This document shows, one piece after another, positions 1 to 8,267 of a DNA stretch of 35,308 nt. A program made the translations under genes and the position numbers. Source of the stretch: a virus; the IMG/VR virus record IMGVR_UViG_3300024940_000006, positions 1 through 35,308 of that record. One strand, written 5' to 3'. The number at the start of each line of letters is the position of its first letter. Within the stretch, counting starts at the first letter, position 1. The notes below the pieces were generated by a model. It was not told the DNA's origin and searched no databases. It worked only from the letters and a program-made list of their open reading frames with translations.

Positions 1-544
1 CAACTTGTGCAAAAGTTAAACCTGTCACACCAATTGTGACTGTTCCATTATTAGTTAATTGCCAATTGGTATCCGCATTAACAGTACCCTCTTCAACCGG
101 AATAATCGCTCCGCCGTTAAACTCAGCGCCATCATCAGCATCCAGCGCACGAGTTGCCGGTACTGCTGCGCCGTTCCAGATATAGATACCGCGATCAGCC
201 AGCGTTGCATTATCTTTTTCTAAAAAGCGGTCACCTGCCACCATCGCTACACCATCGATGTTTGCGCCTGGTGCTGCCAGATTGATTGCAGCAGTTGATG
301 CTACGCGGACGCTGGCTTTGTAGTCTCCGCCTTTGACTAAATTGGTGATGGCTTGTAAAAGCTGGGTATTGTCTACTTCGCTTGGGGTTAACCCCGCTGC
401 TATCACGACTTCAATAATTTCATCATAAACGCGGTTCATGTCTTCAGCCCGGTCAATCGAGCGGGGGATCCCTAATAACGGGTCACCATTGGTAAACTTG
501 CCGCTGTATAAATTAACTTCCGGTACGGATACTGGATATTTCAT
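1..544 (-). CDS. Phage tail fibre protein, N-terminal part (runs off the window)
   Basis: The frame is open from an ATG at 542-544 to the window edge, giving about 181 residues of the N-terminus. It begins MKYPVSVPEVNLYSGKF and continues with a segment containing GDRFLEKDNATLADRGIYIW, a pattern common in the shaft or collar part of phage tail fibres. It directly follows the gp48-like gene, where Mu carries its fibre gene S. An AAGGAG-like ribosome-binding site lies just upstream (aaggagttttt). The receptor-binding C-terminus is outside the window, so host specificity cannot be judged, nor whether an invertible segment is present as in Mu. No template-like variable repeat is seen in the part that is present. 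Confidence 0.8.
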   Translation of the reverse strand, partial: MKYPVSVPEVNLYSGKFTNGDPLLGIPRSIDRAEDMNRVYDEIIEVVIAAGLTPSEVDNTQLLQAITNLVKGGDYKASVRVASTAAINLAAPGANIDGVAMVAGDRFLEKDNATLADRGIYIWNGAAVPATRALDADDGAEFNGGAIIPVEEGTVNADTNWQLTNNGTVTIGVTGLTFAQV

Positions 545-558
545 AAAAACTCCTTAAA

Positions 559-1134
559 CTACAAATAAATAAATCGCACTAACGTGTCAGATTGCGCCTT
601 TGATCGCATGATGCATTCGAGTAACTCATTGCCCCATTCGCGGTAACCAAACCCAAACTCATCCCCATATTGCCGCGTCGTAATCGTGTTGTTGGTGGTA
701 GTGACATCCCACACAAAATTCCACTGCCAATCTGCATACTCCAAGCCGTATCCGCCTGCATATTCACGCATGCGGTTTTCTGTAATCGTGATGGTGTAGC
801 CAATGGTGGCAGCAATTTCAATGGCTTTTTGTTTGGTAAACGTGCCGCCTTCATTGATTTTTGCTATCAGCAAGGAAAGCCGCTGGCTACGGCTTAACGT
901 CGCTGTACTTAAACAATCGCAGGGCAAACCATAGTTGCGCTCCCAGTCTTCCAATAACTCTCCGGAATTAGGATAGATAGCTTGCAACACCACTTTTGCA
1001 CGCTCAAAGGCGGCATCAAGTGCCAAGCCATCGGCTTCAAGTTCGCTGGATAAATTTTTACCGGCAACATCATAAGAAACCGGTGGCAATAAGCGCTTGA
1101 GTAATTCTGCGTGTGGGCTTTGGATAATCATCAT
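559..1134 (-). CDS. Mu gp48-like baseplate/tail protein (YmfQ/DUF2313 family)
   Basis: The 191-residue product matches YmfQ/DUF2313 proteins in its opening (SPHAELLKRLLPP), in the central YPNSGELLEDWERNYGLP block typical of the family, and in length. The family acts in baseplate completion and sits between the J-like protein (gp47) and the tail fibre in Mu-type phages, as it does here. The start is ATGATG directly after the gp47 stop, so the genes are probably translationally coupled. The C-terminal half (NRMREYAGGYG to YGDEFGFGYREWG) is rich in aromatic residues and is the part that usually varies. Confidence 0.88.
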   Translation of the reverse strand: MMIIQSPHAELLKRLLPPVSYDVAGKNLSSELEADGLALDAAFERAKVVLQAIYPNSGELLEDWERNYGLPCDCLSTATLSRSQRLSLLIAKINEGGTFTKQKAIEIAATIGYTITITENRMREYAGGYGLEYADWQWNFVWDVTTTNNTITTRQYGDEFGFGYREWGNELLECIMRSKAQSDTLVRFIYL

Positions 1135-2202
1135 TTATGGCATCAAGGTCACAGTAACGGCACCTTTGCGGCACCACTCAACCACAACTGCATTTACGGT
1201 AGGCACTACGTTAGCAGCAGGCAGGGTAACGGCTCGATCTGTCACCACAGCCAGGTCACTAATCAGCGCTTCAACCTCACTTTTAATATAAGGTTGGCCA
1301 ATGCCTAAATTGGCATAGTAGCCATCAAGCGCCTGGTTGATGGAGGCGGTAACTTCTGCCAAAGTGCCAGCGCTGACCTTAACCTGTATCGTATGGTCTT
1401 GCACTAGTAAAGTAGGCGCCAGTACGCTGAGTGTATTCACACCGCACGGACGTTGCGCATCAATGTTCGCGGTGACGGCATTGATTAAATCTAAACTTGG
1501 CAATCCGCTGGCGCTGCTGATAAACACATCAGTCGTGCCTAATCCGCGACGCAGTGGGAATACCTTGGCATTATCACAGCCAGCCACTTCCAGCGCCCAG
1601 CGCTTGTAATCTGCATCATTGCCGCTGGATGGCGGGTCGCGTAATACAGCCAGTAATCGTGTCAAGAGGCTAGACGGCGTTTCGGCATCGGTGCCAGCTA
1701 AAAATGCAGTGCTGCTTGCATTGCTGCTTACCCCGGCAGGCGCAGCCGTTAAAGTCAGTACAGTATTTAACGCAATGTTGTAAGCAACACCTACAGCTGC
1801 TGCCCGGGCAGGCACAACTGCATTGCCGGTACCATCTATCACGCCGGCGGAAGTCGTTAAAAATATCAGGCCATCCGCAGTTTTTAACTCAGCACCAAGC
1901 GGGATGTTGCTGTCAGCGACTCCAGTAAAGTTGACACTGCCAGTGGCTAGTGTACCAGGCTTGTAATTTACTTTACGCAGATTGGCGTGTACCTCCATGA
2001 TGTCCGTATCGGCGGTATCGGGGAATATCTGCCGCACGATCCACTTTTGATGCTCATACAGCCCCTCAATAGCAGCAGAGTTTGCGCTGGCGCGGACATT
2101 AAAATCGCTATCATCACCTACACTGGCCCCAGGCTGTAAGTTTTGAATATCACGCAGAATATCCGTTTTTATTTCAGGTTGCGTTTTAGTGGTAAAGCCC
2201 AT
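1135..2202 (-). CDS. Mu gp47-like baseplate protein J
   Basis: This 355-residue protein belongs to the baseplate_J family, a wedge component of contractile tails. Visible family features are an N-terminal helical part (NLQPGASVGDDSDFNVRA) and a central conserved block ending in ETPSSLLTRLLAVLRDPPSSG. Further on come the GNDADYKRWALEVAGCDNAKV and PLRRGLGTTDVFI blocks, then a C-terminal segment with paired conserved prolines. It lies between gp46 (2 bp upstream) and gp48, the Mu order. No truncation is seen. Confidence 0.93.
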   Translation of the reverse strand: MGFTTKTQPEIKTDILRDIQNLQPGASVGDDSDFNVRASANSAAIEGLYEHQKWIVRQIFPDTADTDIMEVHANLRKVNYKPGTLATGSVNFTGVADSNIPLGAELKTADGLIFLTTSAGVIDGTGNAVVPARAAAVGVAYNIALNTVLTLTAAPAGVSSNASSTAFLAGTDAETPSSLLTRLLAVLRDPPSSGNDADYKRWALEVAGCDNAKVFPLRRGLGTTDVFISSASGLPSLDLINAVTANIDAQRPCGVNTLSVLAPTLLVQDHTIQVKVSAGTLAEVTASINQALDGYYANLGIGQPYIKSEVEALISDLAVVTDRAVTLPAANVVPTVNAVVVEWCRKGAVTVTLMP

Positions 2203-2204
2203 GT

Positions 2205-2594
2205 TTAAGCTACTTTCACAAATAAATTAAATTGACGTTTTACCAAGGCGCTATCGGTTACTTCAATCAGCAGATTCAGTCTGCCATCATGTGCCTGCTG
2301 CGTAAAAACCTCGATTTTTGAGGCGCGACCATCATCCAAAATAGGTTTTAATGCCTGCTCGGCATATTGTTTGGCCAGTATTCTTACGCGCTGCAGGTCT
2401 TTTTCTCGCTGCAACTCATGCAATCTGCTGCCTAATAACGGGTTTTGCCAGTAACTTCCCAGCGGCGTCATGATGCGCATATACACCGCATTGGCCAGAC
2501 CATCAGCAGGATCCTGCGTATTGGCAGGGTAGGAAAAATCGTAATCACCGGTGATTGGATTTAGCCAGGTATCAGTCATGATAAGATTAGCCAT
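2205..2594 (-). CDS. Mu gp46-like baseplate wedge protein (GPW/gp25 family)
   Basis: The 129-residue product carries the GPW_gp25 core: a DYDFSYPANTQDPADGLANAVYMRI stretch (residues about 17-41), then LGSYWQNPLLGSRLHELQREK. This lysozyme-like fold without catalytic residues initiates sheath assembly on the baseplate. Its start codon overlaps the stop of the gp45-like gene, so the two are coupled. Length and position are as in Mu W/gp46. Confidence 0.92.
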   Translation of the reverse strand: MANLIMTDTWLNPITGDYDFSYPANTQDPADGLANAVYMRIMTPLGSYWQNPLLGSRLHELQREKDLQRVRILAKQYAEQALKPILDDGRASKIEVFTQQAHDGRLNLLIEVTDSALVKRQFNLFVKVA

Positions 2595-3145
2595 TACATC
2601 ACCTGATTTGGCACATTAACTGTGCCGCCTTGAGGGTCGTTATGCGTATGGTTGTTATAGGTGTTGCGCATACCACTCATGGTCTTGCCTGATGTATCGC
2701 AGCGATCTTTAATCTCGCCGGTAACCTCTAGCTCTGTTTCCATTCGCACCTTGGGAGTATTGGTGATGGTTACTTGCTTGCCTGCGCCATCAACAACAAT
2801 ACCATTGCGGGTGATATGCACTTTTTGCCCTTGGTCGTCATACAGTGCAGATTCACCCGGGGCGAGGTTTTTCAGTCGGTAACTCCCATGCTCCGTAGCA
2901 ATTAAAATGCCATGTGCGGTGCTGCCTCCAACGGGTAATACCACCAGCATGGCGCCAGGTGGAGGGCTGCTGGTAAGCCCGTAGTGCTGAAAATACTCAG
3001 TAGCTTGTAGTTGCTCACCATTTAAACCATCACCCTGCACCAGCATGACCGCAGGTGCTGTATTCACATGGCGGACCACACCACGAAAAGCCAGGCGAAT
3101 TGAGCCTAATGCGCGCCGGATTCGTTTGTCGATTTGCGCGATCAT
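2594..3145 (-). CDS. Mu gp45-like baseplate spike protein (phage_base_V)
   Basis: The product is 183 residues. The N-terminal OB-like region (RRALGSIRLAFRGVVRHVNTAP, then VQGDGLNGEQLQATEYFQHYGLTSSPPPGAM) is typical of Mu gp45, the trimeric central spike that pierces the outer membrane. The C-terminus becomes beta-helical, with a repetitive run (VHITRNGIVVDGAGKQVTI) and a final HTHNDPQGGTVNVP tip. HxH motifs at such tips bind iron in Mu gp45 and related spikes. The gene overlaps gp44 by 4 bp. Confidence 0.9.
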   Translation of the reverse strand: MIAQIDKRIRRALGSIRLAFRGVVRHVNTAPAVMLVQGDGLNGEQLQATEYFQHYGLTSSPPPGAMLVVLPVGGSTAHGILIATEHGSYRLKNLAPGESALYDDQGQKVHITRNGIVVDGAGKQVTITNTPKVRMETELEVTGEIKDRCDTSGKTMSGMRNTYNNHTHNDPQGGTVNVPNQVM

Positions 3146-4245
3146 TTGGTCACATCCACAATTTCAGCCGGCAAGCTATTCTTTCCACGGCGATGTCTGC
3201 GTTTATGCGGATGTGCATCCAGCACCCAAACGCCATCTTCTTTAAGTTTTAATTCAGTCGTGGCGCTATCATCGCGCCCACCGGTAAAAGTGCGGCGCAT
3301 TAAAAAGTAGATTCCGTTAATGCCATGCGGCTCACTTTGCACCTGTACGCGCTGTCCAGGCGTCCAGAGCAAGCCATTTTTTGTAATGCGGTGGCCTTTT
3401 ACTTTAATGGTTAAATCAAAGGCGCTTAAACGACCATCTGCCAATAATTTACGCGCACGGTCTTGGGCCACAGCCAGATTATCTGACTCATGATCAATGA
3501 CGATTTGCGGGCGGTTAAAGGTGACCGCTTTATCCTCAACTATAGATTTAATGTTATGTTTCCCCACCTCAGTTTCCGTACCGTGCGCTTGGCCAAGCAC
3601 CGTAATCTGGCTAAACTGGTTGGCAACATTGCGGCTGCGATTGATACTCTCGCAGTTATTGCCTTTACCATCAAAGCGCATCATTAAAGTCGCCACCGGC
3701 GCTTTGGAATAGTCCGGCCCACCAACCACCAAGGTACCATCTGGTGTGAACCACGGAAACAAACCATTCGCCTCAGCCGCATTTTGTAAAGCATCCCAAG
3801 CTCTATCACCTGGCTCGATGTTGATTTTTTCACGGATACGGGTGCTATCTGCAAATATTTTCACATTATCAATCCCCAGCGGGCGCACCACTTTGGCAAT
3901 GATCTGCTCCAGGGTAATTTGACGCGCCACAAAAATAGGCGCAGCGCAATCTACCAGCACTGCGGCATAATCGCGGCCACTCAAAGTTAGCGTCTTTCCA
4001 TGCTTATCGATGCTGTCGCTTATTTCATCCACGCGCCCAGTCATTACCGTGTCATTGCCCACTTTGATAACAACCGTATCCCAGGGCTTAATAAAGCCCG
4101 GCAACTCCTTGGGACGCAGACCTAACGTTACATGCCAGGCATCAGCAGGGGTTTGCAGGTCGCTGTCAATCTCGTAACTTTCCCAGCGGTCATGGGTTTT
4201 GCCATTGATGCTTAACGACACCATTTCATTAGCTGGCATAGGCAT
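3142..4245 (-). CDS. Mu gp44-like baseplate hub protein P
   Basis: The 367-residue protein matches the Mu P (gp44) hub family, related to T4 gp27 and P2 gpD. It forms the ring between tail tube and spike. Typical features are the N-terminal NEMVSLSINGKTHDRWESYEI strand pair, the DTVMTGRVDEISDSIDKHGKTLTLSGRDYAA block at about 85-115, and SEPHGINGIYFLMRRTFTGG near the C-terminus. The start lies inside the end of gp43 (17-bp overlap). ATGCCTATGCCA offers two possible start codons. Confidence 0.92.
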   Translation of the reverse strand: MPMPANEMVSLSINGKTHDRWESYEIDSDLQTPADAWHVTLGLRPKELPGFIKPWDTVVIKVGNDTVMTGRVDEISDSIDKHGKTLTLSGRDYAAVLVDCAAPIFVARQITLEQIIAKVVRPLGIDNVKIFADSTRIREKINIEPGDRAWDALQNAAEANGLFPWFTPDGTLVVGGPDYSKAPVATLMMRFDGKGNNCESINRSRNVANQFSQITVLGQAHGTETEVGKHNIKSIVEDKAVTFNRPQIVIDHESDNLAVAQDRARKLLADGRLSAFDLTIKVKGHRITKNGLLWTPGQRVQVQSEPHGINGIYFLMRRTFTGGRDDSATTELKLKEDGVWVLDAHPHKRRHRRGKNSLPAEIVDVTK

Positions 4246-5437
4246 TCAGCACCACCCCCTTGTTAATCAGGTTAGGGGAGCGTAAGCCAAGATTAAGTCT
4301 GGCCAACTCAGGTGCGCGCGTATGGTCCGCATACCAAAAGTGAGCCTGCAGGCGATAATTCACCAAGCCTTCTACTGTTTTTTTAACAAGCGGAGGGCGA
4401 GCATTAATCACAACTTTTGCAGCATCCTGCACACCTAGCGCCACATTCTTGAGTGATTCAACAATCGGACGGCTGCTTTCAATACCGTAGATAACGCGAG
4501 TCTGATCCATCACGGACTCAAGTGAGGTGCGGCAATCAGCTGCTAACAGCTCAATTCCAGCCAATGACAAACTTGGAGTGTCTATTTCACTCAGCAGCAC
4601 CAGGCGCGCTGCATCTGCTTTACCCAGCGCTTGTGAAAGTTGAATGTGATTGTTGACTACAGCTAAATCACGCACGGGTGAGCGTGCAGTATTGGCTGTC
4701 TGCGGCGGATAAGTGATCGGATCGGATAGGTCGGTAAATGTAGCTTTCCACTGCGCACTTAAGTTGGTAACATCAAAGCCGCGCAAATCAACAATGCCAT
4801 TCACAACAGCTGAAACATCCGCAGCCCATGCCGTAGGGAAATTAACAGCATCCAATCCACTAGAAATAACACCGGCAACTTTACCTTCTAGCTGGTGCAA
4901 GGCGATGGTCATATTGTTGCGCAACTGCTCAATTCTGCTAAAAATTCCAGTCGCGTTCACAGCAGCAACCTCTTTACTCAGCGCGTTGGTGGCAGCTTCA
5001 CTTGCAACGCTGATGCTCGCGCCAATCGATTCACAAGTTTGCGCAGGCAATGTCTTCTCAAATAAACCTGCCGCTGGCGTGTGCTGCTTGAATTGCACAC
5101 TGATACGGCATTGGTCTATATTCTCGGCATCGTGATCAATCTTGTAACTGACCACCTGCGCCTGAATAGTGCCAAATATCGGATGCACCAATTCACCTGC
5201 GCCAAAAACATCAAAAGCGGCAGTTAATGCAGAAAGCTGGCTTTCATATTCATCGCCAAACAAAATGATTTCAAGGGAAAGCGCCCGCGCATCATTGCCA
5301 AGGTCCTCAATATCTGCCCCATGCACAAATGGGTAGGCGTGCTCACTCAATGCACGCTGCACGTCCAAAGGAGAAGAGATTACATCAAATGTAATCCCGC
5401 GAAATGAAGCATCAAGTAAGGTGTCTCGCCAAGCCAT
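4229..5437 (-). CDS. Mu gp43-like tail/DNA-circularisation protein N
   Basis: This 402-residue protein fits the DNA circularisation protein N family. It starts MAWRDTLLDASFRGITFDV, with the conserved HAYPFVHGADIEDLG and FGDEYESQL blocks following. In Mu it is a baseplate/tail protein next to the hub. The gene begins a transcription unit: it follows a strong terminator after the tape-measure gene, and the 16-bp dyad at 5474-5489 lies exactly 36 bp before its ATG. No Shine-Dalgarno core is present (the 15 bases through the ATG read TAAGATGCGCTTATG), so translation may be leaderless. Confidence 0.88.
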   Translation of the reverse strand: MAWRDTLLDASFRGITFDVISSPLDVQRALSEHAYPFVHGADIEDLGNDARALSLEIILFGDEYESQLSALTAAFDVFGAGELVHPIFGTIQAQVVSYKIDHDAENIDQCRISVQFKQHTPAAGLFEKTLPAQTCESIGASISVASEAATNALSKEVAAVNATGIFSRIEQLRNNMTIALHQLEGKVAGVISSGLDAVNFPTAWAADVSAVVNGIVDLRGFDVTNLSAQWKATFTDLSDPITYPPQTANTARSPVRDLAVVNNHIQLSQALGKADAARLVLLSEIDTPSLSLAGIELLAADCRTSLESVMDQTRVIYGIESSRPIVESLKNVALGVQDAAKVVINARPPLVKKTVEGLVNYRLQAHFWYADHTRAPELARLNLGLRSPNLINKGVVLNAYAS

Positions 5438-5489
5438 AAGCGCATCTTACGCGCGCGCGAGAAATGGGAAAAAGCGGAACTGCTTCCGC
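5425..5489 (-). promoter_or_regulatory. Putative late promoter upstream of gp43 (dyad + CG tract + TAAGAT)
   Basis: On the minus strand the dyad GCGGAA-GCAG-TTCCGC (5489-5474) is followed by 14 bases, CGCGCGCGCG, TAAGAT and then six bases to ATG. The hexamer TAAGAT occupies -12 to -7 from the ATG and has the A and T most conserved in -10 boxes. The dyad-to-ATG gap is 36 bp, identical to the lysozyme and I genes. Mu has a Mor/C-family-activated late promoter (P_P) near this place. The promoter assignment is inference. Confidence 0.55.
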
Positions 5490-5494
5490 TTTTT
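5469..5494 (-). terminator. Rho-independent terminator after tape-measure gene (contains late dyad)
   Basis: There is a perfect 11-bp inverted repeat, aaaaagcggaa - ctgc - ttccgcttttt on the plus strand. It lies 2 bases beyond the tape-measure stop codon and its A/T arms give a T run in either direction. The GC core is the same GCGGAA-N4-TTCCGC dyad found upstream of the lysozyme and I genes, so this site may be both a terminator and an activator site. Confidence 0.8.
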
Positions 5495-5496
5495 GA

Positions 5497-7311
5497 TTAG
5501 TGGCGGTTTGCCTGGCGGGCGTTTTTTTCGTTAACTGCGGCGGTGATGTTGCCGTTTTTAACTTCTACCGTTACTTTTACTTGCTGAATGCCAAGCTCAG
5601 CATCTTTCTTCTTACGCCACTCTTTTTGTGCAGCATCAGGATCCATGCCAAATAACTTATTGAGCATAGCGCCTAGGCTCATGAGCGATGAAACCCGTTG
5701 CTTATCATGACTTTTATCATCAACCCAATTAGTAATGCCCAACATAGCAGCCAATGGTGCAGCACCAATAGCCAATGATGAAAGCAACCCGCCTGATGCT
5801 AGCCCTTTAGCAGCTGCACCGGCACTACCGGTTTTTGTAAGCACCTTGCCAGCCGCTTCTTTCCCGCCACCTTTTAAAACAGTAGAAACACCACCTGCAG
5901 CAGCTAGTGCTGCCAAAGCAGTCGTGGCGCTATACGCAGCAGCAGCCAAGTTTGGAAATTTATCAGCAAGGCTTGCAGCACCATTCATCATGCTGGTGAT
6001 TGCACCATCACCTGACTGCTCAGCAGCATAGGCAGCGCGGTCTGTAGCATTAGCTATTCTATCTTTAGCTGCAAAGGCGGTTTTATCCATCACCGAGAAG
6101 TTTTTATCAATTTGAGTGCCATCATCATTTTTCACCGCATTGCGCACCTCATCGAGCTTGCCTTTTTGCTGTCTGGCAGCAAGCAATGCCGCCATTGCTT
6201 GACGATCCTGAACCGTTAGGCCAATGCCTTTCTGTTCATATAAATCCATCATCGCGCTAATCGTTTGCTTTTGCGCATCCCCGCTTTGTGTGCTCGCTTT
6301 TTTCTTCAAAGCCTGATATGCAGGGTCTTTTTCAGCTACTTTATCAACCAGTGCCATAAAAGTATCAAGCGTTCCAACCCCTTTGCTTCTACCCAAAGCA
6401 AGACTACCCGTTAAATCAATTCCCTGTTTTTGAAAATCCTTTTGTGTATCTGCAGAGTTCACCTTGTTAAGCAAGTTAACCAGGTTATTACCAGCCTGAT
6501 CAGCATTGCCAGCCGTGATACGACTTACTTGATTATAAGCAAGCAAATCCTGTGCGCCGGCCATGCCTTTCATGCCATTTGCGGCATAACTAGCCATTTG
6601 CTCCGGTAGGTAACGCGCCATGTCTTTAATTTCAAAGCCGCCCAAGTTGCCAGCAGAAATCGCCTGGCTTAAAAACTGCTTAACCTCGGCATCGCTCATG
6701 CCCATATTCTGCTTGGCCGCCATTGCAATTTTAGCCAAGTCATTAATATCAGCACCTGTGCCTATGCTAGCCTTGTTTAACGTCGCCAATAAATCCATGC
6801 TGCTTTTAACGCCAGCCTGGCCATCACCCATTGCACCAGAGCCAATCAAGTCACTCAGCGTTGCTGCCAATTCATCCTGGTTGCCACGTCCATTTGCGGC
6901 CGCTTGCGCATCACGTATTGCTTTGTTTAACTCCACTTGCCCAGCAACACGACCAGTGACATCACGGTCACTGTACGCAATGTTAGATACACTTGCCAAC
7001 TTATCCGCATAAGCCATTGGCTTATCAAGCGCACGCTTCACCACATAGCCGCCAGCTACAATCGAGGCACCAATCTGCGCTGTTTTGTTCAGCATATCCA
7101 TTGTGGATTTTGTGGCAGATTTAAGCGCATTCATGCTCTTGATCATGCGCTCAATGCCTGTAGGCTTAATATTGTTAGCGGCCTTCGCTACGCCATCCAA
7201 ATGCCCCTTTAAACCTTTAGATTCATTTTGCAGGCTCTTAAGCGCCGCTTTCATGCCAGCACTCATGCGGTCTTGCAATTTAAGCCTTAGCTCTAATTCC
7301 ATTTCACTCAT
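5497..7311 (-). CDS. Mu gp42-like tail tape-measure protein
   Basis: The 604-residue product follows the tail-assembly chaperone frameshift gene and precedes gp43. It is rich in Ala/Gly and helical, with an N-terminal coiled-coil-like segment (LRLKLQDRMSAGMKAALKSLQNE). It contains the tape-measure core seen in Mu-like phages (YADKLASVSNIAYSD; SQAISAGNLGGFEIKDMARYLPEQM). A hydrophobic stretch near residues 460-530 (AAYSATTALAALAAAGG; LSSLAIGAAPLAAMLG) could insert in the inner membrane on DNA injection. It sets tail length. The ATG overlaps the stop of the frameshifted chaperone (ATGA). Confidence 0.9.
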   Translation of the reverse strand: MSEMELELRLKLQDRMSAGMKAALKSLQNESKGLKGHLDGVAKAANNIKPTGIERMIKSMNALKSATKSTMDMLNKTAQIGASIVAGGYVVKRALDKPMAYADKLASVSNIAYSDRDVTGRVAGQVELNKAIRDAQAAANGRGNQDELAATLSDLIGSGAMGDGQAGVKSSMDLLATLNKASIGTGADINDLAKIAMAAKQNMGMSDAEVKQFLSQAISAGNLGGFEIKDMARYLPEQMASYAANGMKGMAGAQDLLAYNQVSRITAGNADQAGNNLVNLLNKVNSADTQKDFQKQGIDLTGSLALGRSKGVGTLDTFMALVDKVAEKDPAYQALKKKASTQSGDAQKQTISAMMDLYEQKGIGLTVQDRQAMAALLAARQQKGKLDEVRNAVKNDDGTQIDKNFSVMDKTAFAAKDRIANATDRAAYAAEQSGDGAITSMMNGAASLADKFPNLAAAAYSATTALAALAAAGGVSTVLKGGGKEAAGKVLTKTGSAGAAAKGLASGGLLSSLAIGAAPLAAMLGITNWVDDKSHDKQRVSSLMSLGAMLNKLFGMDPDAAQKEWRKKKDAELGIQQVKVTVEVKNGNITAAVNEKNARQANRH

Positions 7312-7849
7312 GATGACTCCTTCACTGGCTTACGTTTGCGGGTATTGATATGGCGAGCCGTGGTAACTTCTTGGCCAGCACTGTTGATTTTGGTTGTTTC
7401 TGCTGTAGGATTTTGCTTATTCTTAACCCCAAGCAATAGGCTAATAATACTTTCAGCATGGGCTTCAGTCATGTCTTGCACATTCCTGAATCCATGCTGA
7501 GTTAATACAATTTCAATATTAGTGAGCGGCTTGATTAACTCTTCAAGCCCTTGCGCTTTTTTTCAAGCTCATCCTGGGCAGCCAAGAGCGGCTCGATATC
7601 AACCTCATCCAGCTCCATCAGCAAATCAGCATTAATCTTATCTGCTGGCAGCGTGCCAAGGCTAACCAACTGCTCGGCCGCCTTGTACATACGCATTGTG
7701 ACATATGAGCTTAAATTCTCGCCTGCAGCATTTGCCTTATCAATCGCATTGACTGCGCTACGAATAGTAGCGTCACGCATTTCAAACTCTGTATGTGTAA
7801 CGCCATCAACCTCAATACCAACGGTTAAATTCCCTTTTACTGTAGCCAT
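7308..7849 (-). CDS. Tail-assembly chaperone, -1 frameshift fusion (G-T type)
   Basis: If ribosomes slip -1 on A AAA AAG at 7562-7556, the frame stays open for 82 more codons. The joined sequence is about 180 residues (…DELEKK-AQGLEELIKPLTN…), ending …KRKPVKESS at a TGA (7308-7310) that overlaps the ATG of the tape-measure gene. The region 7312-7534 has no well-placed independent gene, only an internal ATG. A conserved frameshift at this place is established for dsDNA tailed phages. Mu itself is reported to use -2, whereas here the open frame requires -1. Confidence 0.82.
7535..7849 (-). CDS. Mu gp41-like tail-assembly chaperone, unshifted product
   Basis: This 104-residue protein (MATVKGNLTVGIEVDGVTHTEF at the start) is the zero-frame product of the tail-assembly chaperone gene, equivalent to lambda G. 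It immediately follows the tail-tube gene, sharing its junction. Near the 3' end the mRNA contains A AAA AAG (7562-7556) and a stop at 7535-7537, only 18 nt after the heptamer. Such proteins coat the tape measure during tail assembly and are absent from mature virions. Confidence 0.88.
   Translation of the reverse strand: MATVKGNLTVGIEVDGVTHTEFEMRDATIRSAVNAIDKANAAGENLSSYVTMRMYKAAEQLVSLGTLPADKINADLLMELDEVDIEPLLAAQDELEKKRKGLKS
7556..7562 (-). other. Slippery heptamer A AAA AAG for -1 frameshifting
   Basis: In the chaperone reading frame the codons are GAA AAA AAG, giving the X XXY YYZ heptamer A AAA AAG, the same heptamer as in E. coli dnaX. It is positioned just before the zero-frame stop and leads into the long open -1 frame that ends at the tape-measure start. 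No stimulatory hairpin was looked for quantitatively. Confidence 0.8.
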
Positions 7850-8223
7850 TACTCAGCCACCTTACGCAAGGCACCCATTGAAATATTGCGCTTTGCTTCG
7901 CCATCCACGGTATAAGCTTCACCTACATCCAATGTAAAGCAGTCGAGGTAGCTGGTGCCTTTGCCTCCTGCAGTGAGTGGATACTGGCGCAGCTTTGCCC
8001 CCTGAATGGCCGCCCAGTCTAAATCACCTGTGAGCGGGATTACCGCTGTGACTTTTAAATCATACTCGGCAATGCCTTTGGCAAAGCCCTTGGCACGGCC
8101 GGTACGATTCATGGTTTTAACCAGCTTGCGGCCAGTTTTTTCGGTCACGTCAAAGCTTTCAATCTCGACCTCTTGGCCATCCACCTCAAGCACAATCGCG
8201 CCTAAATATTCTTCTAATGCCAT
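7849..8223 (-). CDS. Mu gp40-like tail tube protein
   Basis: The 124-residue product resembles the Mu M/gp40 tail tube family: MALEEYLGAIVLEVDGQEVEIESFDV, then a TGRKLVKTMNRTGRAKGFAKG block, and FTLDVGEAYTVDGE near the end. Its subunits stack to form the inner tube inside the sheath. It lies directly after the sheath gene and overlaps the start of the chaperone gene, the usual order sheath-tube-chaperone-tape measure. Confidence 0.9.
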   Translation of the reverse strand: MALEEYLGAIVLEVDGQEVEIESFDVTEKTGRKLVKTMNRTGRAKGFAKGIAEYDLKVTAVIPLTGDLDWAAIQGAKLRQYPLTAGGKGTSYLDCFTLDVGEAYTVDGEAKRNISMGALRKVAE

Positions 8224-8267
8224 CTTAATTCTCCATGTTTACAGATAGTGTAAATGTGACAATTTGC

